From SZUA-36 sp963774415 (lineage in GTDB: Bacteria; Pseudomonadota; Gammaproteobacteria; Xanthomonadales; SZUA-36): 64,000 nucleotides of DNA. The DNA is taken from NCBI GenBank assembly GCA_963774415.1, contig CAVZEU010000008.1, forward strand, positions 62,001 through 126,000, given 5' to 3'. Shown piece by piece: positions 1 through 8,771 of this stretch. Within the stretch, counting starts at the first letter, position 1; each line of letters begins with the position of its first letter. The notes beneath the pieces are model-generated. The model saw only the letters and a list, made by a program, of their open reading frames with translations. It did not search any database and was not told where the DNA came from. The translations under genes and the position numbers were made by a program.

Positions 1-537
1 GCGACCGGAACCATCATTTCACAGGTCGACGCCTTGCGTTCGCTGGTCGACGCCTTTGGCGATTATGCGAGCGAGCCGAGACTGGAGCGCAAGCCGTTGC
101 GGCTCGACGAACTCATCCGGGATGTCGTTTCGCTCTACCAACAGGGCGATCAAAGGGTGCAATTTCAACTGGACCTGCTGCCGGGACCCGAGGGCTTCAG
201 CGCGGATGCCGGGCAGATCCGGCAGTTGCTGCACAACCTGATTCGCAATGCCAGCGAAGCAGCGGGGGAAGGCGTGCCGGCCCAGGTGCGAATCCAAACC
301 CGCGTACTGGAGCAGGGCGGGCGCCGGTGGCTGCAAATGGAAGTCCGCGACCGGGGACCGGGTTACCCGGAGGCCGTGCTTGCCAAGCCATTTGAACCCT
401 ACGTGACGTTCAAGCGCGGCGGCAGCGGCCTGGGTTTGGCGATCTGCCGCAAGATCGCAGTGGATCATGACGGCCGCATCAGCATCGACAATCCTGCGGA
501 GGGCGGCGCCCGCACCACGGTCAGGCTGCCGCTGTAA
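1..537 (+). CDS. Sensor histidine kinase, NtrY-like, C-terminal part (5' truncated)
   Basis: The reading frame is open from base 1, so the protein begins before the window and only its last 178 residues are seen. They hold the HATPase_c core in order: N box (HNLIRNASEA), G1 box (VRDRGPG), F box (KPFEPYVTFK) and G2 box (GGSGLGLAIC). The stretch at the very start (TIISQVDALRSLVDAFGDYA) resembles the region just after the phospho-acceptor His of NtrY/NtrB-type kinases. The FEPYVT plus GSGLGLAI pattern is typical of NtrY. The partner regulator is not in the window; the next gene is convergent. The kinase call is secure, the NtrY assignment is a family-level inference. Confidence 0.85.
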   Translation, partial: ATGTIISQVDALRSLVDAFGDYASEPRLERKPLRLDELIRDVVSLYQQGDQRVQFQLDLLPGPEGFSADAGQIRQLLHNLIRNASEAAGEGVPAQVRIQTRVLEQGGRRWLQMEVRDRGPGYPEAVLAKPFEPYVTFKRGGSGLGLAICRKIAVDHDGRISIDNPAEGGARTTVRLPL

Positions 538-541
538 TTGA

Positions 542-1321
542 TCACTGCACCAGCATCTTTATGCCTACGACCAGCAGGAAAGCCGCAAAAACCCGCCTGG
601 CCGTCTGCGAGCGGCTGCGGTGGATGGCGGCAACGCCCAGCGGAGCCCCGAGCACGCTGAACAGGGCAACGCCGGCCAGGGCCTGCAGGTGCACGTAACC
701 CAGCGTCGGAACACCGCCGGCGGCATTTCCCAGCAGGACAAAGCCGAACGTGCCGGCCACGGCGATCGGATAGCCGCAGGCCGCCGCCGTTGCGATGGCG
801 TTGCGGGCTTTCAGACCGTGCCACAACTGCCAGGGGACCGTCATACTGCCGCCGCCTATGCCCAGCAGGCTCGAGACCATGCCGATGCCGAAGCCGATGC
901 CGCCGGTCGCCACCGGACCGGGTAACGGCCGGTCGCTCACGCCTGCGGAGCCACGCAGCAGACGCAGGCCGATCAGCACGGCAAAGCCGCCGAAAACCCG
1001 GCCGAGCGTGCTGCTGTCCAGGTGATCGGCGATGATGGCGCCGGCCACCGCTCCGGCCAGCAGCCCGGGAAGCAGTCGCCGAACCAGCGGCCAGTCAATG
1101 GCGCGGCGGCGGTGATGCGAGAGTATGGAACTCAACGAGGAAAAGAGCATGCTGGCCAGGGACGTCGCCACCGCCATGTGCACCGCGACCGCAGCGGTTT
1201 GCGGGTCGCGGCTGAACAGCAAACTCAGTACCGGGACGAGTACGATGCCGCCGCCGATGCCCAGGTAGCCGGCGAGGAAACCGCTGGCGAGACCCGTCAG
1301 GGCGTATTCCATCCATATCAT
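542..1321 (-). CDS. TSUP family (TauE/SafE-like) membrane permease
   Basis: Predicted 259-residue polytopic membrane protein of the sulfite exporter TauE/SafE (TSUP) family, which moves organosulfonates, sulfite or related anions across the inner membrane. The family's duplicated glycine-rich motif is visible twice: GYLGIGGGIVLVPVL near residue 20 and SSLLGIGGGSMTVP near residue 155. Hydrophobic segments alternate through the whole length. A second ATG three codons in (1312) is possible; neither start has a strong ribosome binding site. It is convergent with the upstream kinase and divergent from slt. The substrate cannot be told from sequence. Confidence 0.88.
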   Translation of the reverse strand: MIWMEYALTGLASGFLAGYLGIGGGIVLVPVLSLLFSRDPQTAAVAVHMAVATSLASMLFSSLSSILSHHRRRAIDWPLVRRLLPGLLAGAVAGAIIADHLDSSTLGRVFGGFAVLIGLRLLRGSAGVSDRPLPGPVATGGIGFGIGMVSSLLGIGGGSMTVPWQLWHGLKARNAIATAAACGYPIAVAGTFGFVLLGNAAGGVPTLGYVHLQALAGVALFSVLGAPLGVAAIHRSRSQTARRVFAAFLLVVGIKMLVQ

Positions 1322-1395
1322 GTGCGTCGCAGCCTGTTACTAATTACCGATTCGGCTTGCCGCCCCGTCCGCATTTGAATAAATTAGCACTATCG

Positions 1396-3396
1396 ATGAT
1401 GCAGTTCGCGTACAGAGCCGTGGTGCAGCTTAGCATTTTGCTGGGACTGAGCTGTGCCTTTTACACGCAGGCAAGCGTCGCGGGGAAGCCGGCTGAAAAA
1501 CCGCTCGAGAGCTTCAGGCTCGCCTGGGAATCGGCCCGGCGCGGCGACCGCGAAGAATTCCGGCGGCTCAAACCCGGCTTGCGCGGTTACATTCTCTACC
1601 CCTACCTGCAATACGAGGATTATCGCGAACGCCGGGCCCGCGTGCCGGTGGACGAGATGACGGCATTTCTGCATGACCACCGCGACTGGGCCTTCACCCG
1701 GGGGCTGCGCGCCGCCTGGCTGAGGTCACTGGCGGCAACAGGCCGTTGGCGCGACCTGGTCGCGAACTCCGAGGGTATGCGCGACACGACGCTGCGGTGC
1801 CAGCGCGCCCGCGGCCGGATCATCACCGGGCAGACCGACGGCCTGCTGGACGAAGCCCAGGCGCTGTGGCTGGCGGGCAAATCGCAGCCCAGGGACTGCG
1901 ATCCGGTATTTAGCTGGCTGATCGACCAGGGCGGCATATCGGCCAACCTGGCGTGGGAGCGCATTCGCCTGGCCATGCTGGCCGGCAACGCCTCTCTGGT
2001 GAAATATCTCGAGCGCTTCATACCCGAGGGCCAGCGGCACTGGCTCAATGGCTGGCTCAGGCTCAGGCACAGGGAATTCGCGTTGATGGACCAGCTCGAC
2101 AGCTGGCAGGACAATGCCGTGACCCGCATGATCAGCGCCGTTGCCTTGGAGCGGCTCGCGCGCCGCGACGCTGACCGCGCCGCGCGGGAGTTCGCGCGGC
2201 TGGATGCCCATTTTCACTGGGACAAGCGGCGGCGCTCGGCACTGTTGCGGGGCATCGCCCTGCATTCCGCCGTCGACCTGGGAGACCACACGAGCGATTA
2301 CATGCAGCGTGTGCCGGTCGAGGACCGCGATTCGACCCTGCTCGAATGGTGGGCCCGGTTTTTGCTGGGAAAAGAAGACTGGACGCAGGTGGCGGCCGTG
2401 ATCCGCTCGATGCCGGACGACACGCGCGGCGATGAGCGCTGGCGCTATTGGCTGGCACAGGCAGAAATCCGCAGCGGCCGGGCCGGTCCGAAGGCAGCCG
2501 GTCTGGCAGCGTTGGCCAGGGAGGCCAACTATTACGGTTTCCTGGCAGCGGACGAACTCGATCAGCCGTACAACATCTGCCCGCTGACACCGGAAGTGGA
2601 CGCCGCCGGCGTCGAGGCGCTGGCGCGGCGCGAGGATTTCGCCCGCGCGCTCGAACTGAGGAAGGCCGGGCTGGAGAACTGGGCCGTGCGGGAGTGGGAG
2701 ATGGCGGTTCGGCGGCTGCCGTCCCCGGAACTCAAAACGGCGGCCGCGCTGGCGCAGCGTGAGGGCTGGGTCGACCGGGTCATCCATGCGTTGGGCAACA
2801 GCGGCGATCAGCGCTTCTACGCATGGCGTTTCCCCTTGTTGTGGCAGCATGAAATCACCCACTACGCAGCCCTCAACCAGCTTGACCCGGCGTGGGTTTA
2901 CGGCACGATTCGCTCCGAGAGCGCGATGCTCGCCACGGCGCGCTCGGCGGCCAACGCGCTCGGGCTGATGCAGGTGACGCCGGGCACCGGTCGCCGGGTG
3001 TCGAAGAAATACGGCCTCAGCTGGCATGGCAGCAAACAATTGAAGACGGTCGAGGGTAACCTGTCGGTCGGGGCGGCCTTCATGGGCGAGTTGTTGCGCG
3101 ACTACCAGCGCAACCCGGTGCTGGTGTCCGGCGCCTACAATGCCGGCCCCCGCGCGGTGGACCGCTGGCTCAAGGAACGCCCGCAGGGTGAAGCGGCTAT
3201 CTGGATCGAAACCCTGCCCTACTTTGAAACCCGCGACTACATTCCCCGCGTGCTGGCGTTCACGACCCTTTACGACTGGCGTCTCGGTGGCGACATCAAG
3301 CGGATTTCCGCCAGAATGCCGGGTATCGATTCCGGTAAGATACGAGTCAGTGGCAGGGCCAGCGTGGTCTGCCGGGACGAAAACGGCCGTGGATGA
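1396..3396 (+). CDS. slt: Soluble lytic murein transglycosylase, Slt70 type
   Basis: Periplasmic enzyme that cleaves the MurNAc-GlcNAc bond of peptidoglycan with formation of 1,6-anhydromuramic acid. The 666-residue protein starts with a signal peptide (MMQFAYRAVVQLSILLGLS) and continues with a long alpha-helical superhelix region (residues ~40-450), as in Slt70. The C-terminal SLT domain carries the catalytic Glu at about residue 508 within RSESAM, followed by ALGLMQVTPGTG and later SGAYNAGPRAV, all hallmark motifs. An upstream in-frame TTG at 1357 would add 13 polar residues before the signal peptide, so the ATG at 1396 (or 1399) is preferred. The gene for the NDUFA9-like protein follows after 9 bp. 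Confidence 0.93.
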   Translation: MMQFAYRAVVQLSILLGLSCAFYTQASVAGKPAEKPLESFRLAWESARRGDREEFRRLKPGLRGYILYPYLQYEDYRERRARVPVDEMTAFLHDHRDWAFTRGLRAAWLRSLAATGRWRDLVANSEGMRDTTLRCQRARGRIITGQTDGLLDEAQALWLAGKSQPRDCDPVFSWLIDQGGISANLAWERIRLAMLAGNASLVKYLERFIPEGQRHWLNGWLRLRHREFALMDQLDSWQDNAVTRMISAVALERLARRDADRAAREFARLDAHFHWDKRRRSALLRGIALHSAVDLGDHTSDYMQRVPVEDRDSTLLEWWARFLLGKEDWTQVAAVIRSMPDDTRGDERWRYWLAQAEIRSGRAGPKAAGLAALAREANYYGFLAADELDQPYNICPLTPEVDAAGVEALARREDFARALELRKAGLENWAVREWEMAVRRLPSPELKTAAALAQREGWVDRVIHALGNSGDQRFYAWRFPLLWQHEITHYAALNQLDPAWVYGTIRSESAMLATARSAANALGLMQVTPGTGRRVSKKYGLSWHGSKQLKTVEGNLSVGAAFMGELLRDYQRNPVLVSGAYNAGPRAVDRWLKERPQGEAAIWIETLPYFETRDYIPRVLAFTTLYDWRLGGDIKRISARMPGIDSGKIRVSGRASVVCRDENGRG

Positions 3397-3405
3397 GGAA
3401 ACAAC

Positions 3406-4344
3406 ATGCGAATCGTACTCGTAGGTGCCAGCGGCTTTCTGGGCCGCTACCTGCTGTACGCGCTGACGGGTGAAGGACACCGTTGCGTGGTGCTGACCCG
3501 CGCGCCGCAGCGCCGCAGCCAGGCGCGGCTGTTGCCGGGGGTGGAACTGGTCCAGGCGGACGTGCACGACCCGGTGCCGCTGGCGGCGCAGGTTCGCGGG
3601 GCCGACGCAGTCGTGAATATGGCGGGCATTTTGAACGAAGCCGGTCATGACGGTGCGGGCTTTCACAAGGTTCACGTCGGCATTACCGAAGCGGTGATCG
3701 CGGCCTGCCGCGAGACCGGCGTGCAGCGCGTGCTTCACGTCAGTGCGCTCGGGGCAGGGCAAGGCGAAAGCCACTACCTCAAAACCAAGGGTGAGGCCGA
3801 AGCGCTGCTCGGAGCCGCCGCGGACCTTCACGTCAGCATATTCCGGCCGTCGGTCATTTTCGCCAGGGGCGACGATTTCTTCACCCGGTTTGCCGCCATG
3901 GTGAAACTCCTGCCGCTGTTGCCGTTGGCCTGTCCTGACGCCCGCCTGCAGCCGGTATACGCCGGTGATATCGCGGCCGCGATGACGGCGGCCCTGGAGG
4001 ACCCCGACACCTGGGGTAAACGATTCGAACTGGGCGGCCCGCTTTGCTACACCCTGAAAGAACTGGTGCAATGGACGGCGCGGGTCACCGATCAGCGCTG
4101 CCTCGTCGTCGGTTTACCCGACTGGCTGTCCGCCATGCAGGCGTTTGTCATGGAGTGGGTTCCGGGCAAGCCCTTTTCCATCGACAATTACAAGTCCCTG
4201 CAAACCGACAATACGGTCCGCGAGAACGGTTTTGCCTATTTCGGGATACAGCCGCGGGGCATCGATGCCGTGGTCCCGGAATACCTGCGGGGTTCTTTGC
4301 GCCAGCGCCGCTTGCAGTCCCTGCGCCGCCAGGCGCGGCGCTGA
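3406..4344 (+). CDS. NDUFA9-like NAD(P)-binding reductase (extended SDR)
   Basis: A 312-residue atypical extended short-chain dehydrogenase/reductase related to the NDUFA9 subunit of complex I and to UDP-sugar epimerases. The N-terminal Rossmann motif GASGFLGRY is at residues 6-14, and an HVSALGAG...YLKTKGEAE segment replaces the usual YxxxK region, as in NDUFA9-like proteins. The start has a good ribosome binding site (GAGGAA, 7 bp upstream). It lies directly after slt and before cca on the same strand, probably in one transcript. In bacteria such proteins are often annotated as complex I NDUFA9 family without a proven role, so the substrate is unknown. Confidence 0.88.
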   Translation: MRIVLVGASGFLGRYLLYALTGEGHRCVVLTRAPQRRSQARLLPGVELVQADVHDPVPLAAQVRGADAVVNMAGILNEAGHDGAGFHKVHVGITEAVIAACRETGVQRVLHVSALGAGQGESHYLKTKGEAEALLGAAADLHVSIFRPSVIFARGDDFFTRFAAMVKLLPLLPLACPDARLQPVYAGDIAAAMTAALEDPDTWGKRFELGGPLCYTLKELVQWTARVTDQRCLVVGLPDWLSAMQAFVMEWVPGKPFSIDNYKSLQTDNTVRENGFAYFGIQPRGIDAVVPEYLRGSLRQRRLQSLRRQARR

Positions 4345-4371
4345 TCCCGCCCGGGCCGGTTGGCGGGTGTT

Positions 4372-5586
4372 ATGAAAACCTACCTGGTCGGAGGCGCGGT
4401 GCGGGACGCCCTGCTGGGTGTCGAAGCGCCCGAGCGCGATTGGGTGGTGGTGGGCAGTTCACCGGAGGAGATGCAGGCCGCCGGCTACAAGCAGGTCGGC
4501 GCCAACTTTCCGGTGTTCCTGCACCCGGAAAACGGCGACGAGTACGCACTGGCCCGGACCGAGAAAAAGCAGGGCCATGGTTATCACGGTTTCAAGGTGG
4601 ATTTTCATCCGGGGGTGACGCTGGAAGAGGACCTGGAACGGCGCGACCTGACCATCAACGCCGTGGCCCGGGCGGAAGACGGCAGCCTGATCGACCCGTT
4701 CGGCGGCCAAGCCGATATTGAAAACAGGCTGTTGCGGCATGTCTCGCCCGCCTTCGTGGAAGACCCGCTGAGAGTCCTGCGCGTGGCCCGTTTCGCGGCC
4801 CGCTTCGCGCACCTGGGCTTCAGCGTGCACCCTTCGACGCTTGCCCTGATGCGGGAGATCACGCGGTCGGGCGAGTTGCGGCACCTTGCCCCGGAGCGCT
4901 GCTGGCGTGAAATCGAGCGAGCCATGGGCACGGATACCCCGTCGGCGTTCGTCAGCGTGCTGCGCGAATGCGATGCGCTCGCCGAATTGCTGCCGGAAGT
5001 GGATGCGTTGTTCGGCGTTCCGCAGCAGCAAAAATATCACCCGGAGATCGATACCGGCGAGCACCTGCTGCTGGCGCTGGACGTGGCGGCCGAACTCGCG
5101 CGCGGCTCGGCCGCGGTCGTTTTCGCCGTGCTCCTGCACGACCTGGGCAAGGGCTTGACCGCAGCCGCGGCACTGCCGGCCCACGTCGGTCACGAAGCGG
5201 CCGGTTTGCCGCTCGTCGACCGGATTTGTGAGCGCTTCAGGGTGCCGAAAGCCGTATCGAGGCTGGCGCGCAGCGTGTGCCGCTCACACCTGAAGTGCCA
5301 CCGTATCATGGAGGCCAGGCCGGCCACCGTGATGCGTTTGCTGGAAAGCCTGGACGTGTTCCGCGACAGCAGCGTGCTGGCGGATTTCGTGACGGCTTGC
5401 GAAGCCGATTGGCGCGGGCGCAAGGGTCATCGGCAGCGACCGTATCCACAGGCGAAATTTCTGCTGGATGCCGGCCGCGCGGCCATGGCCGTAAAAAGCC
5501 GGGACCTCGACCTCGAAGGCGCCCGCGGGCCGGAGGTTGGGGCGCGCCTGCGGCAGGCGCGGATCCGGGCGATCGCGGCGCTTTGA
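4372..5586 (+). CDS. cca: Multifunctional CCA tRNA nucleotidyltransferase
   Basis: Adds or repairs the 3' CCA end of tRNAs. The 404-residue length matches the E. coli-type class II enzyme. Visible motifs are GGAVRD at residues 7-12, the metal-binding ERDWVVVG, the RRDLTINA template-pocket motif near residue 92, and a C-terminal HD domain with H-x-G-E-H and LLHDLGKG near residue 260. The HD domain gives the phosphatase and cyclic phosphodiesterase activities of this gammaproteobacterial subtype. An upstream in-frame TTG at 4360 adds only four residues; the ATG matches the family start (MKTYLVGGAVRD). It is convergent with the methyltransferase gene downstream. Confidence 0.96.
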   Translation: MKTYLVGGAVRDALLGVEAPERDWVVVGSSPEEMQAAGYKQVGANFPVFLHPENGDEYALARTEKKQGHGYHGFKVDFHPGVTLEEDLERRDLTINAVARAEDGSLIDPFGGQADIENRLLRHVSPAFVEDPLRVLRVARFAARFAHLGFSVHPSTLALMREITRSGELRHLAPERCWREIERAMGTDTPSAFVSVLRECDALAELLPEVDALFGVPQQQKYHPEIDTGEHLLLALDVAAELARGSAAVVFAVLLHDLGKGLTAAAALPAHVGHEAAGLPLVDRICERFRVPKAVSRLARSVCRSHLKCHRIMEARPATVMRLLESLDVFRDSSVLADFVTACEADWRGRKGHRQRPYPQAKFLLDAGRAAMAVKSRDLDLEGARGPEVGARLRQARIRAIAAL

Positions 5587-5601
5587 CCCGCGCCAGGCGG
5601 G

Positions 5602-6786
5602 CTAAAGCCGGTGCCGCAGGTCCGACAGGGAGAACCCGCGAAGCGCCCCCGCCAGGCCGCGGCTCAGCGCCATCACCTGGAAACGCTCACCCATCTCCGC
5701 GGGCAGGGTCAGGCGGCGAACTTCGTTGTTTCTCGACAGCCGCTCCGCGGGTTCCAGCGCCTGGAAATCGGCGATGACCTGCTCCAGCCCGCAACCCAGC
5801 AGGAACATTGTCTGCGTGGTGTAACCGCTGACATCGAGTGCGCACTTGTCGGCGGCTTGCGCCAGTGCGGTGAAGTCGACCGAGGCGCTGATATCGGTCA
5901 GCCCCGGCCATTGAAACGGGTCGCCGTGGGCACGGTGCCGATAATGACAAATCAGCGTACCGTCACGGCGCCGCGGCAGGTAGTACTCGCGGCGCGGATA
6001 GCCGTAATCGATGAACAGCGCGGCGCCGCGCTCCAGCTGGCCGCTGACCGCCTGCAGCCACTCCGGCAGGTACAGGTTGATTTCAGATCGATAACCGTTC
6101 GGCAGTGAGGGCCTGAAAGCACCGAGCACGTCTTCCACCCGGTCCTTGAGCGGCGCCGGAAATGGCCGCTTTTGCCAGTGGAACCCGTCCTCGCCAAATC
6201 CGACCAGCAGTTGGGTGACGCCGTTTTCCTCGATGTGGAAGCGTTCAAACGTCAGTGCGTCGATCACCTCGTTGGCCAGGAACACCCCCCGCCAGCCCCG
6301 GGCGGGCGGGGTGTCCAGCCAGCGGATTCTTTCCATCCACGCCGGCACCGCCGCGGCCAGCGTCTCTTTTTGTACCTGCCGCAGGTAGGCGCTGCGTTCG
6401 AGGATGCTGTACCTGAGCGGCGGGTGTTGCGGGTCCAGCGCTTGCAGCAGGTCGGCGGCCAGCACGCCGCTGCCGGCGCCCGCCTCGACGATTTCATAGG
6501 CGCCGAGCATGCCGCCGATTTCGGCCACCTGGCAGGCCAGGCAACGGGCGAAGACGTTACCCAGTTGCGGCGCGGTGACGAAATCACCGCCTGCGCCGAA
6601 TTTTTTCAGCCCCGCGCTGTAATAACCGTGGGCCGGCTCATACAGCGCCATCTCCATGTATTCCGAAAACGGCAGGGGGCCTTCGCGTTGGATCCTTGCC
6701 TCGATCAGGGCGCTCAGACCGGCGCTGACGGACTTGAGCTCCTGGCTGGGTTGGGGCAGGATGGCACGGGAATCAGCGGGGCACAT
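5602..6786 (-). CDS. SAM-dependent methyltransferase, MidA/NDUFAF7 family
   Basis: Class I methyltransferase-fold protein of 394 residues, related to NDUFAF7, which methylates an arginine of a complex I subunit in mitochondria; bacterial targets are mostly unknown. Visible motifs are PFSEYMEMALYEPAHGYY near residue 38, GGDFVTAPQ, the SAM-binding VEAGAGSGVLAADLL near residue 95, and FIDYGYPRREYY in the second half. The reading frame extends upstream to 7365, but that part is antisense to the pteridine reductase gene; the start at 6786 (MCPADS) is the best fit. It is divergent from the reductase. An NDUFA9-like protein encoded 1.3 kb away shares the complex I theme, which may be coincidence. 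Confidence 0.9.
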   Translation of the reverse strand: MCPADSRAILPQPSQELKSVSAGLSALIEARIQREGPLPFSEYMEMALYEPAHGYYSAGLKKFGAGGDFVTAPQLGNVFARCLACQVAEIGGMLGAYEIVEAGAGSGVLAADLLQALDPQHPPLRYSILERSAYLRQVQKETLAAAVPAWMERIRWLDTPPARGWRGVFLANEVIDALTFERFHIEENGVTQLLVGFGEDGFHWQKRPFPAPLKDRVEDVLGAFRPSLPNGYRSEINLYLPEWLQAVSGQLERGAALFIDYGYPRREYYLPRRRDGTLICHYRHRAHGDPFQWPGLTDISASVDFTALAQAADKCALDVSGYTTQTMFLLGCGLEQVIADFQALEPAERLSRNNEVRRLTLPAEMGERFQVMALSRGLAGALRGFSLSDLRHRL

Positions 6787-6843
6787 GAATGCTAGTTTTA
6801 TCGAGTGAAACCATAATGTCCAGAAGCACCGGGACGTCGCCGC

Positions 6844-7578
6844 ATGCGCACTAGGGTTGCCTTGATCACGGGGGCTGCACACCGCATCGGCGCCTGTATA
6901 GCGCAAACACTGCACGCGCGCGGTTGCGACGTGATCCTGCATTACTGCCAGAGCAGGGACGCGGTGCTCGAATTGCAGGCAGGCCTGAACGCCGCGCGGG
7001 CGGACAGCGCCAGCATCGTCGCGGCCGACCTGCGCGACGGCGATGCCGTGCGGCGGCTCGCGGAGACGGTCAAACGGCAAACCGCGCACCTGGACCTGCT
7101 GGTCAATAACGCTTCGCGGTTTTTTCCGACCGTTGTCGGTGAAACGACACCGCAGCAGTGGCTCGACCTGATGGCCAGCAATCTGCGCGGCCCGTACTTC
7201 CTGACCCAGGCCTTGCTGGCCGAACTGAGCAACGCGCGGGGCTGCGTGATCAACCTGCTGGACGTGCACGCGAGCCGGCCGCTGCGCGGGCACGCGGTCT
7301 ATTGCATCGCCAAGGCGGGGCTGCAGATGATGACGCTGGCGCTGGCCAGGGACCTGGGGCCGCACATAAGGGTCAACGGCGTCGCCCCCGGCGCGATACT
7401 CTGGCCGGAGCAGGGCTATTCAGCGGCGGCGCAGGAGAAGATCCTCGGCAATACGGTACTCGAGCGCATCGGTGAGCCCGCCGACATCGCCTCGGCCATC
7501 GTCTATCTCGGGCTCGAGGCACCATACGTCACCGGCCAGGTGCTGGCCGTCGACGGCGGCCGCAGCCTGAACATTTGA
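6844..7578 (+). CDS. Pteridine reductase (FolM/PTR1-like SDR)
   Basis: A 244-residue short-chain dehydrogenase of the pteridine reductase type, which reduces dihydropterins or dihydrofolate with NADPH. The cofactor motif TGAAHRIG keeps the Arg typical of NADPH-dependent PTR1/FolM enzymes instead of the usual TGxxxGIG. The NNASRFFPT motif near residue 89 is close to the PTR1 signature. The catalytic pair YxxxK appears as YCIAK near residue 154, with Asp in LLDVHAS replacing the usual Ser, as in PTR1. A terminal VDGG motif is present. Folate genes folK and folB lie just downstream on the other strand, which supports a pterin substrate. Confidence 0.88.
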   Translation: MRTRVALITGAAHRIGACIAQTLHARGCDVILHYCQSRDAVLELQAGLNAARADSASIVAADLRDGDAVRRLAETVKRQTAHLDLLVNNASRFFPTVVGETTPQQWLDLMASNLRGPYFLTQALLAELSNARGCVINLLDVHASRPLRGHAVYCIAKAGLQMMTLALARDLGPHIRVNGVAPGAILWPEQGYSAAAQEKILGNTVLERIGEPADIASAIVYLGLEAPYVTGQVLAVDGGRSLNI

Positions 7579-7587
7579 CCGCAACTT

Positions 7588-7905
7588 CCACGGCGCCGCC
7601 GGTAGACCGCATTCGGGACATGCTCGAGCCTTCCCTGGGCGCGCGGCATCCGTTCCCGACGGATGCACGGTCCCGCCTGCAGCTTCCGGCGCCACCGCCA
7701 CGGCGCCGCCGGTAGACCGCATTCGGGACATGCTCGAGCCTTCCCTGGGCGCGCGGCATCCGTTCCCGACGGATGCACGGTCCCGCCTGCAGCTTCCGGC
7801 GCCACCGCCACGGCGCCGCCGGCAGACCGCGTTCGGGACCTGTTCGAGCCCTTCCTGGGCGCGGCATCCCTCGCCGGCGGATGCACGCTCCCGCCTGCGG
7901 CTTGC
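7588..7905. repeat. Three tandem 110-bp GC-rich repeats with a hairpin core
   Basis: The gap between the pteridine reductase gene and folK is filled by a tandem repeat with an exact 110-bp spacing. The motif CGGCGCCGCC recurs at 7591, 7701 and 7811. Units one and two are nearly identical; unit three has diverged and is shortened. Each unit holds an inverted repeat GCATCCG-N7-CGGATGC (7646-7666, 7756-7776, and a 6-bp version at 7864-7884). The same core of about 75-85 bp occurs in the 219-bp repeats near 23.5 kb, so this is a dispersed family. Open frames through it are products of its composition. Confidence 0.93.
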
Positions 7906-8394
7906 TTATTGAAATTCAGGCAGTAGCCGCAGGCAGGCCTCGTCGAGGCCCGAGGCTTGCCAGATTTCGGCCATCGTTTTTTTTTCCGTGGGGTGCGCCA
8001 GTTCGGGGTCGAGGTCGGCCAGCGGCTTGAGCACGTGTGCGAACTTCAGGATCTCCGCACGTGGAATCTCGAGCAGCGGTGAATGCAGTACGAGGTCGTC
8101 GTAGAGAAGGATGTCGATGTCGAGCGTCCGGTCCGAGAACTTGGGGACATCGCGGCGGCGCTCGTAGCGGTCTTCCAGCTTGCGCAGGTAGACGCGCAGT
8201 TGCAGCGGGGTCATGCCGGTTTCGACGCACGCCACCAGGTTGATGAAATCCGCGCCGTCGAAGCCGACCGCCGTACTGGCGTAAACCGGGGACAGGCGCA
8301 CGCCGGCGAAATCGCTGCGCAGGCAGTCGATCGCGCTGCGGATATTCTCTTCCGCGTTGAGGTTAGACCCCAGACCGAGCCAGGCCCTGCTCAC
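7906..8394 (-). CDS. folK: 2-amino-4-hydroxy-6-hydroxymethyldihydropteridine pyrophosphokinase
   Basis: HPPK transfers pyrophosphate from ATP to 6-hydroxymethyl-7,8-dihydropterin in folate synthesis. The 162-residue protein has the N-terminal LGLGSNLN motif, the conserved YERRRDVPKFSDRTLDIDILLYDD segment containing the two magnesium-binding Asp residues (DIDIL), and the IPRAEIL-x-FAH-x-L-KPLADLDPE stretch typical of HPPK. Its start ATG overlaps the folB stop (ATGA at 8391-8394), so the two are translationally coupled. Confidence 0.95.
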   Translation of the reverse strand: MSRAWLGLGSNLNAEENIRSAIDCLRSDFAGVRLSPVYASTAVGFDGADFINLVACVETGMTPLQLRVYLRKLEDRYERRRDVPKFSDRTLDIDILLYDDLVLHSPLLEIPRAEILKFAHVLKPLADLDPELAHPTEKKTMAEIWQASGLDEACLRLLPEFQ

Positions 8395-8771
8395 GGCTCC
8401 AGTTTCCCGCGCTCGATGATGACGCCGACGGCGCTGGAACCCCGCACGGCGCCGGGCTTGCTGAGCTTGAGCCGGAGCCAGCGGACCGGGAACTCGTCCA
8501 GTACAATGCGGGCGCAGTGTTCGGCCAGGGCTTCGACCAATTGGTAATCGCTGGCTTCGACGAACTGTATCAGGCGCTTGGAGACGGCTTTGTAGTCGAG
8601 CGTGTCGGCGATCGCGTCGGTGGCGGCCGCGCGCTCGGTCGAGTACGCCATTTGCAGATCGAGGCTGACCGTCTGGGTGATTTCCCGTTCCCAGTCGAAA
8701 ACGCCGATAACGGTCTGGATACGAAGGTCCTCGATAAACACCATGTCTGGCGCATTGGAGTGCGGCGTCAT
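8391..8771 (-). CDS. folB: Dihydroneopterin aldolase
   Basis: FolB converts 7,8-dihydroneopterin to 6-hydroxymethyl-dihydropterin, the substrate of FolK. The family pattern is clear: [20 protein letters not shown] at the N terminus and [16 protein letters not shown] plus [12 protein letters not shown] near the C terminus. Two starts compete. The ATG at 8771 gives 126 residues, overlaps the tsaD stop in an ATGA and has an AGAGG upstream. The ATG at 8744 gives 117 residues and matches the E. coli FolB start better but has no visible ribosome binding site. The longer form is listed because of the coupling signal. Confidence 0.92.
   Translation of the reverse strand: MTPHSNAPDMVFIEDLRIQTVIGVFDWEREITQTVSLDLQMAYSTERAAATDAIADTLDYKAVSKRLIQFVEASDYQLVEALAEHCARIVLDEFPVRWLRLKLSKPGAVRGSSAVGVIIERGKLEP

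Noticed and set aside
538..1400. An NtrX-like response regulator after the NtrY-like kinase
   Set aside because: The next genes are a convergent TSUP permease and the transglycosylase; no receiver domain occurs in the window.
1726..4071. A 781-codon open frame on the minus strand across slt and the NDUFA9-like gene
   Set aside because: It is antisense to two well-supported genes with recognised motifs. G+C-rich third positions open long antisense frames, and its product is low in hydrophobic structure and rich in Gln/Arg/His without family match.
7588..7905. Open frames of 85-127 codons through the 110-bp repeats
   Set aside because: They repeat the same short peptide with each unit, lack starts with ribosome binding sites and recur in both directions; they are by-products of the repeat.
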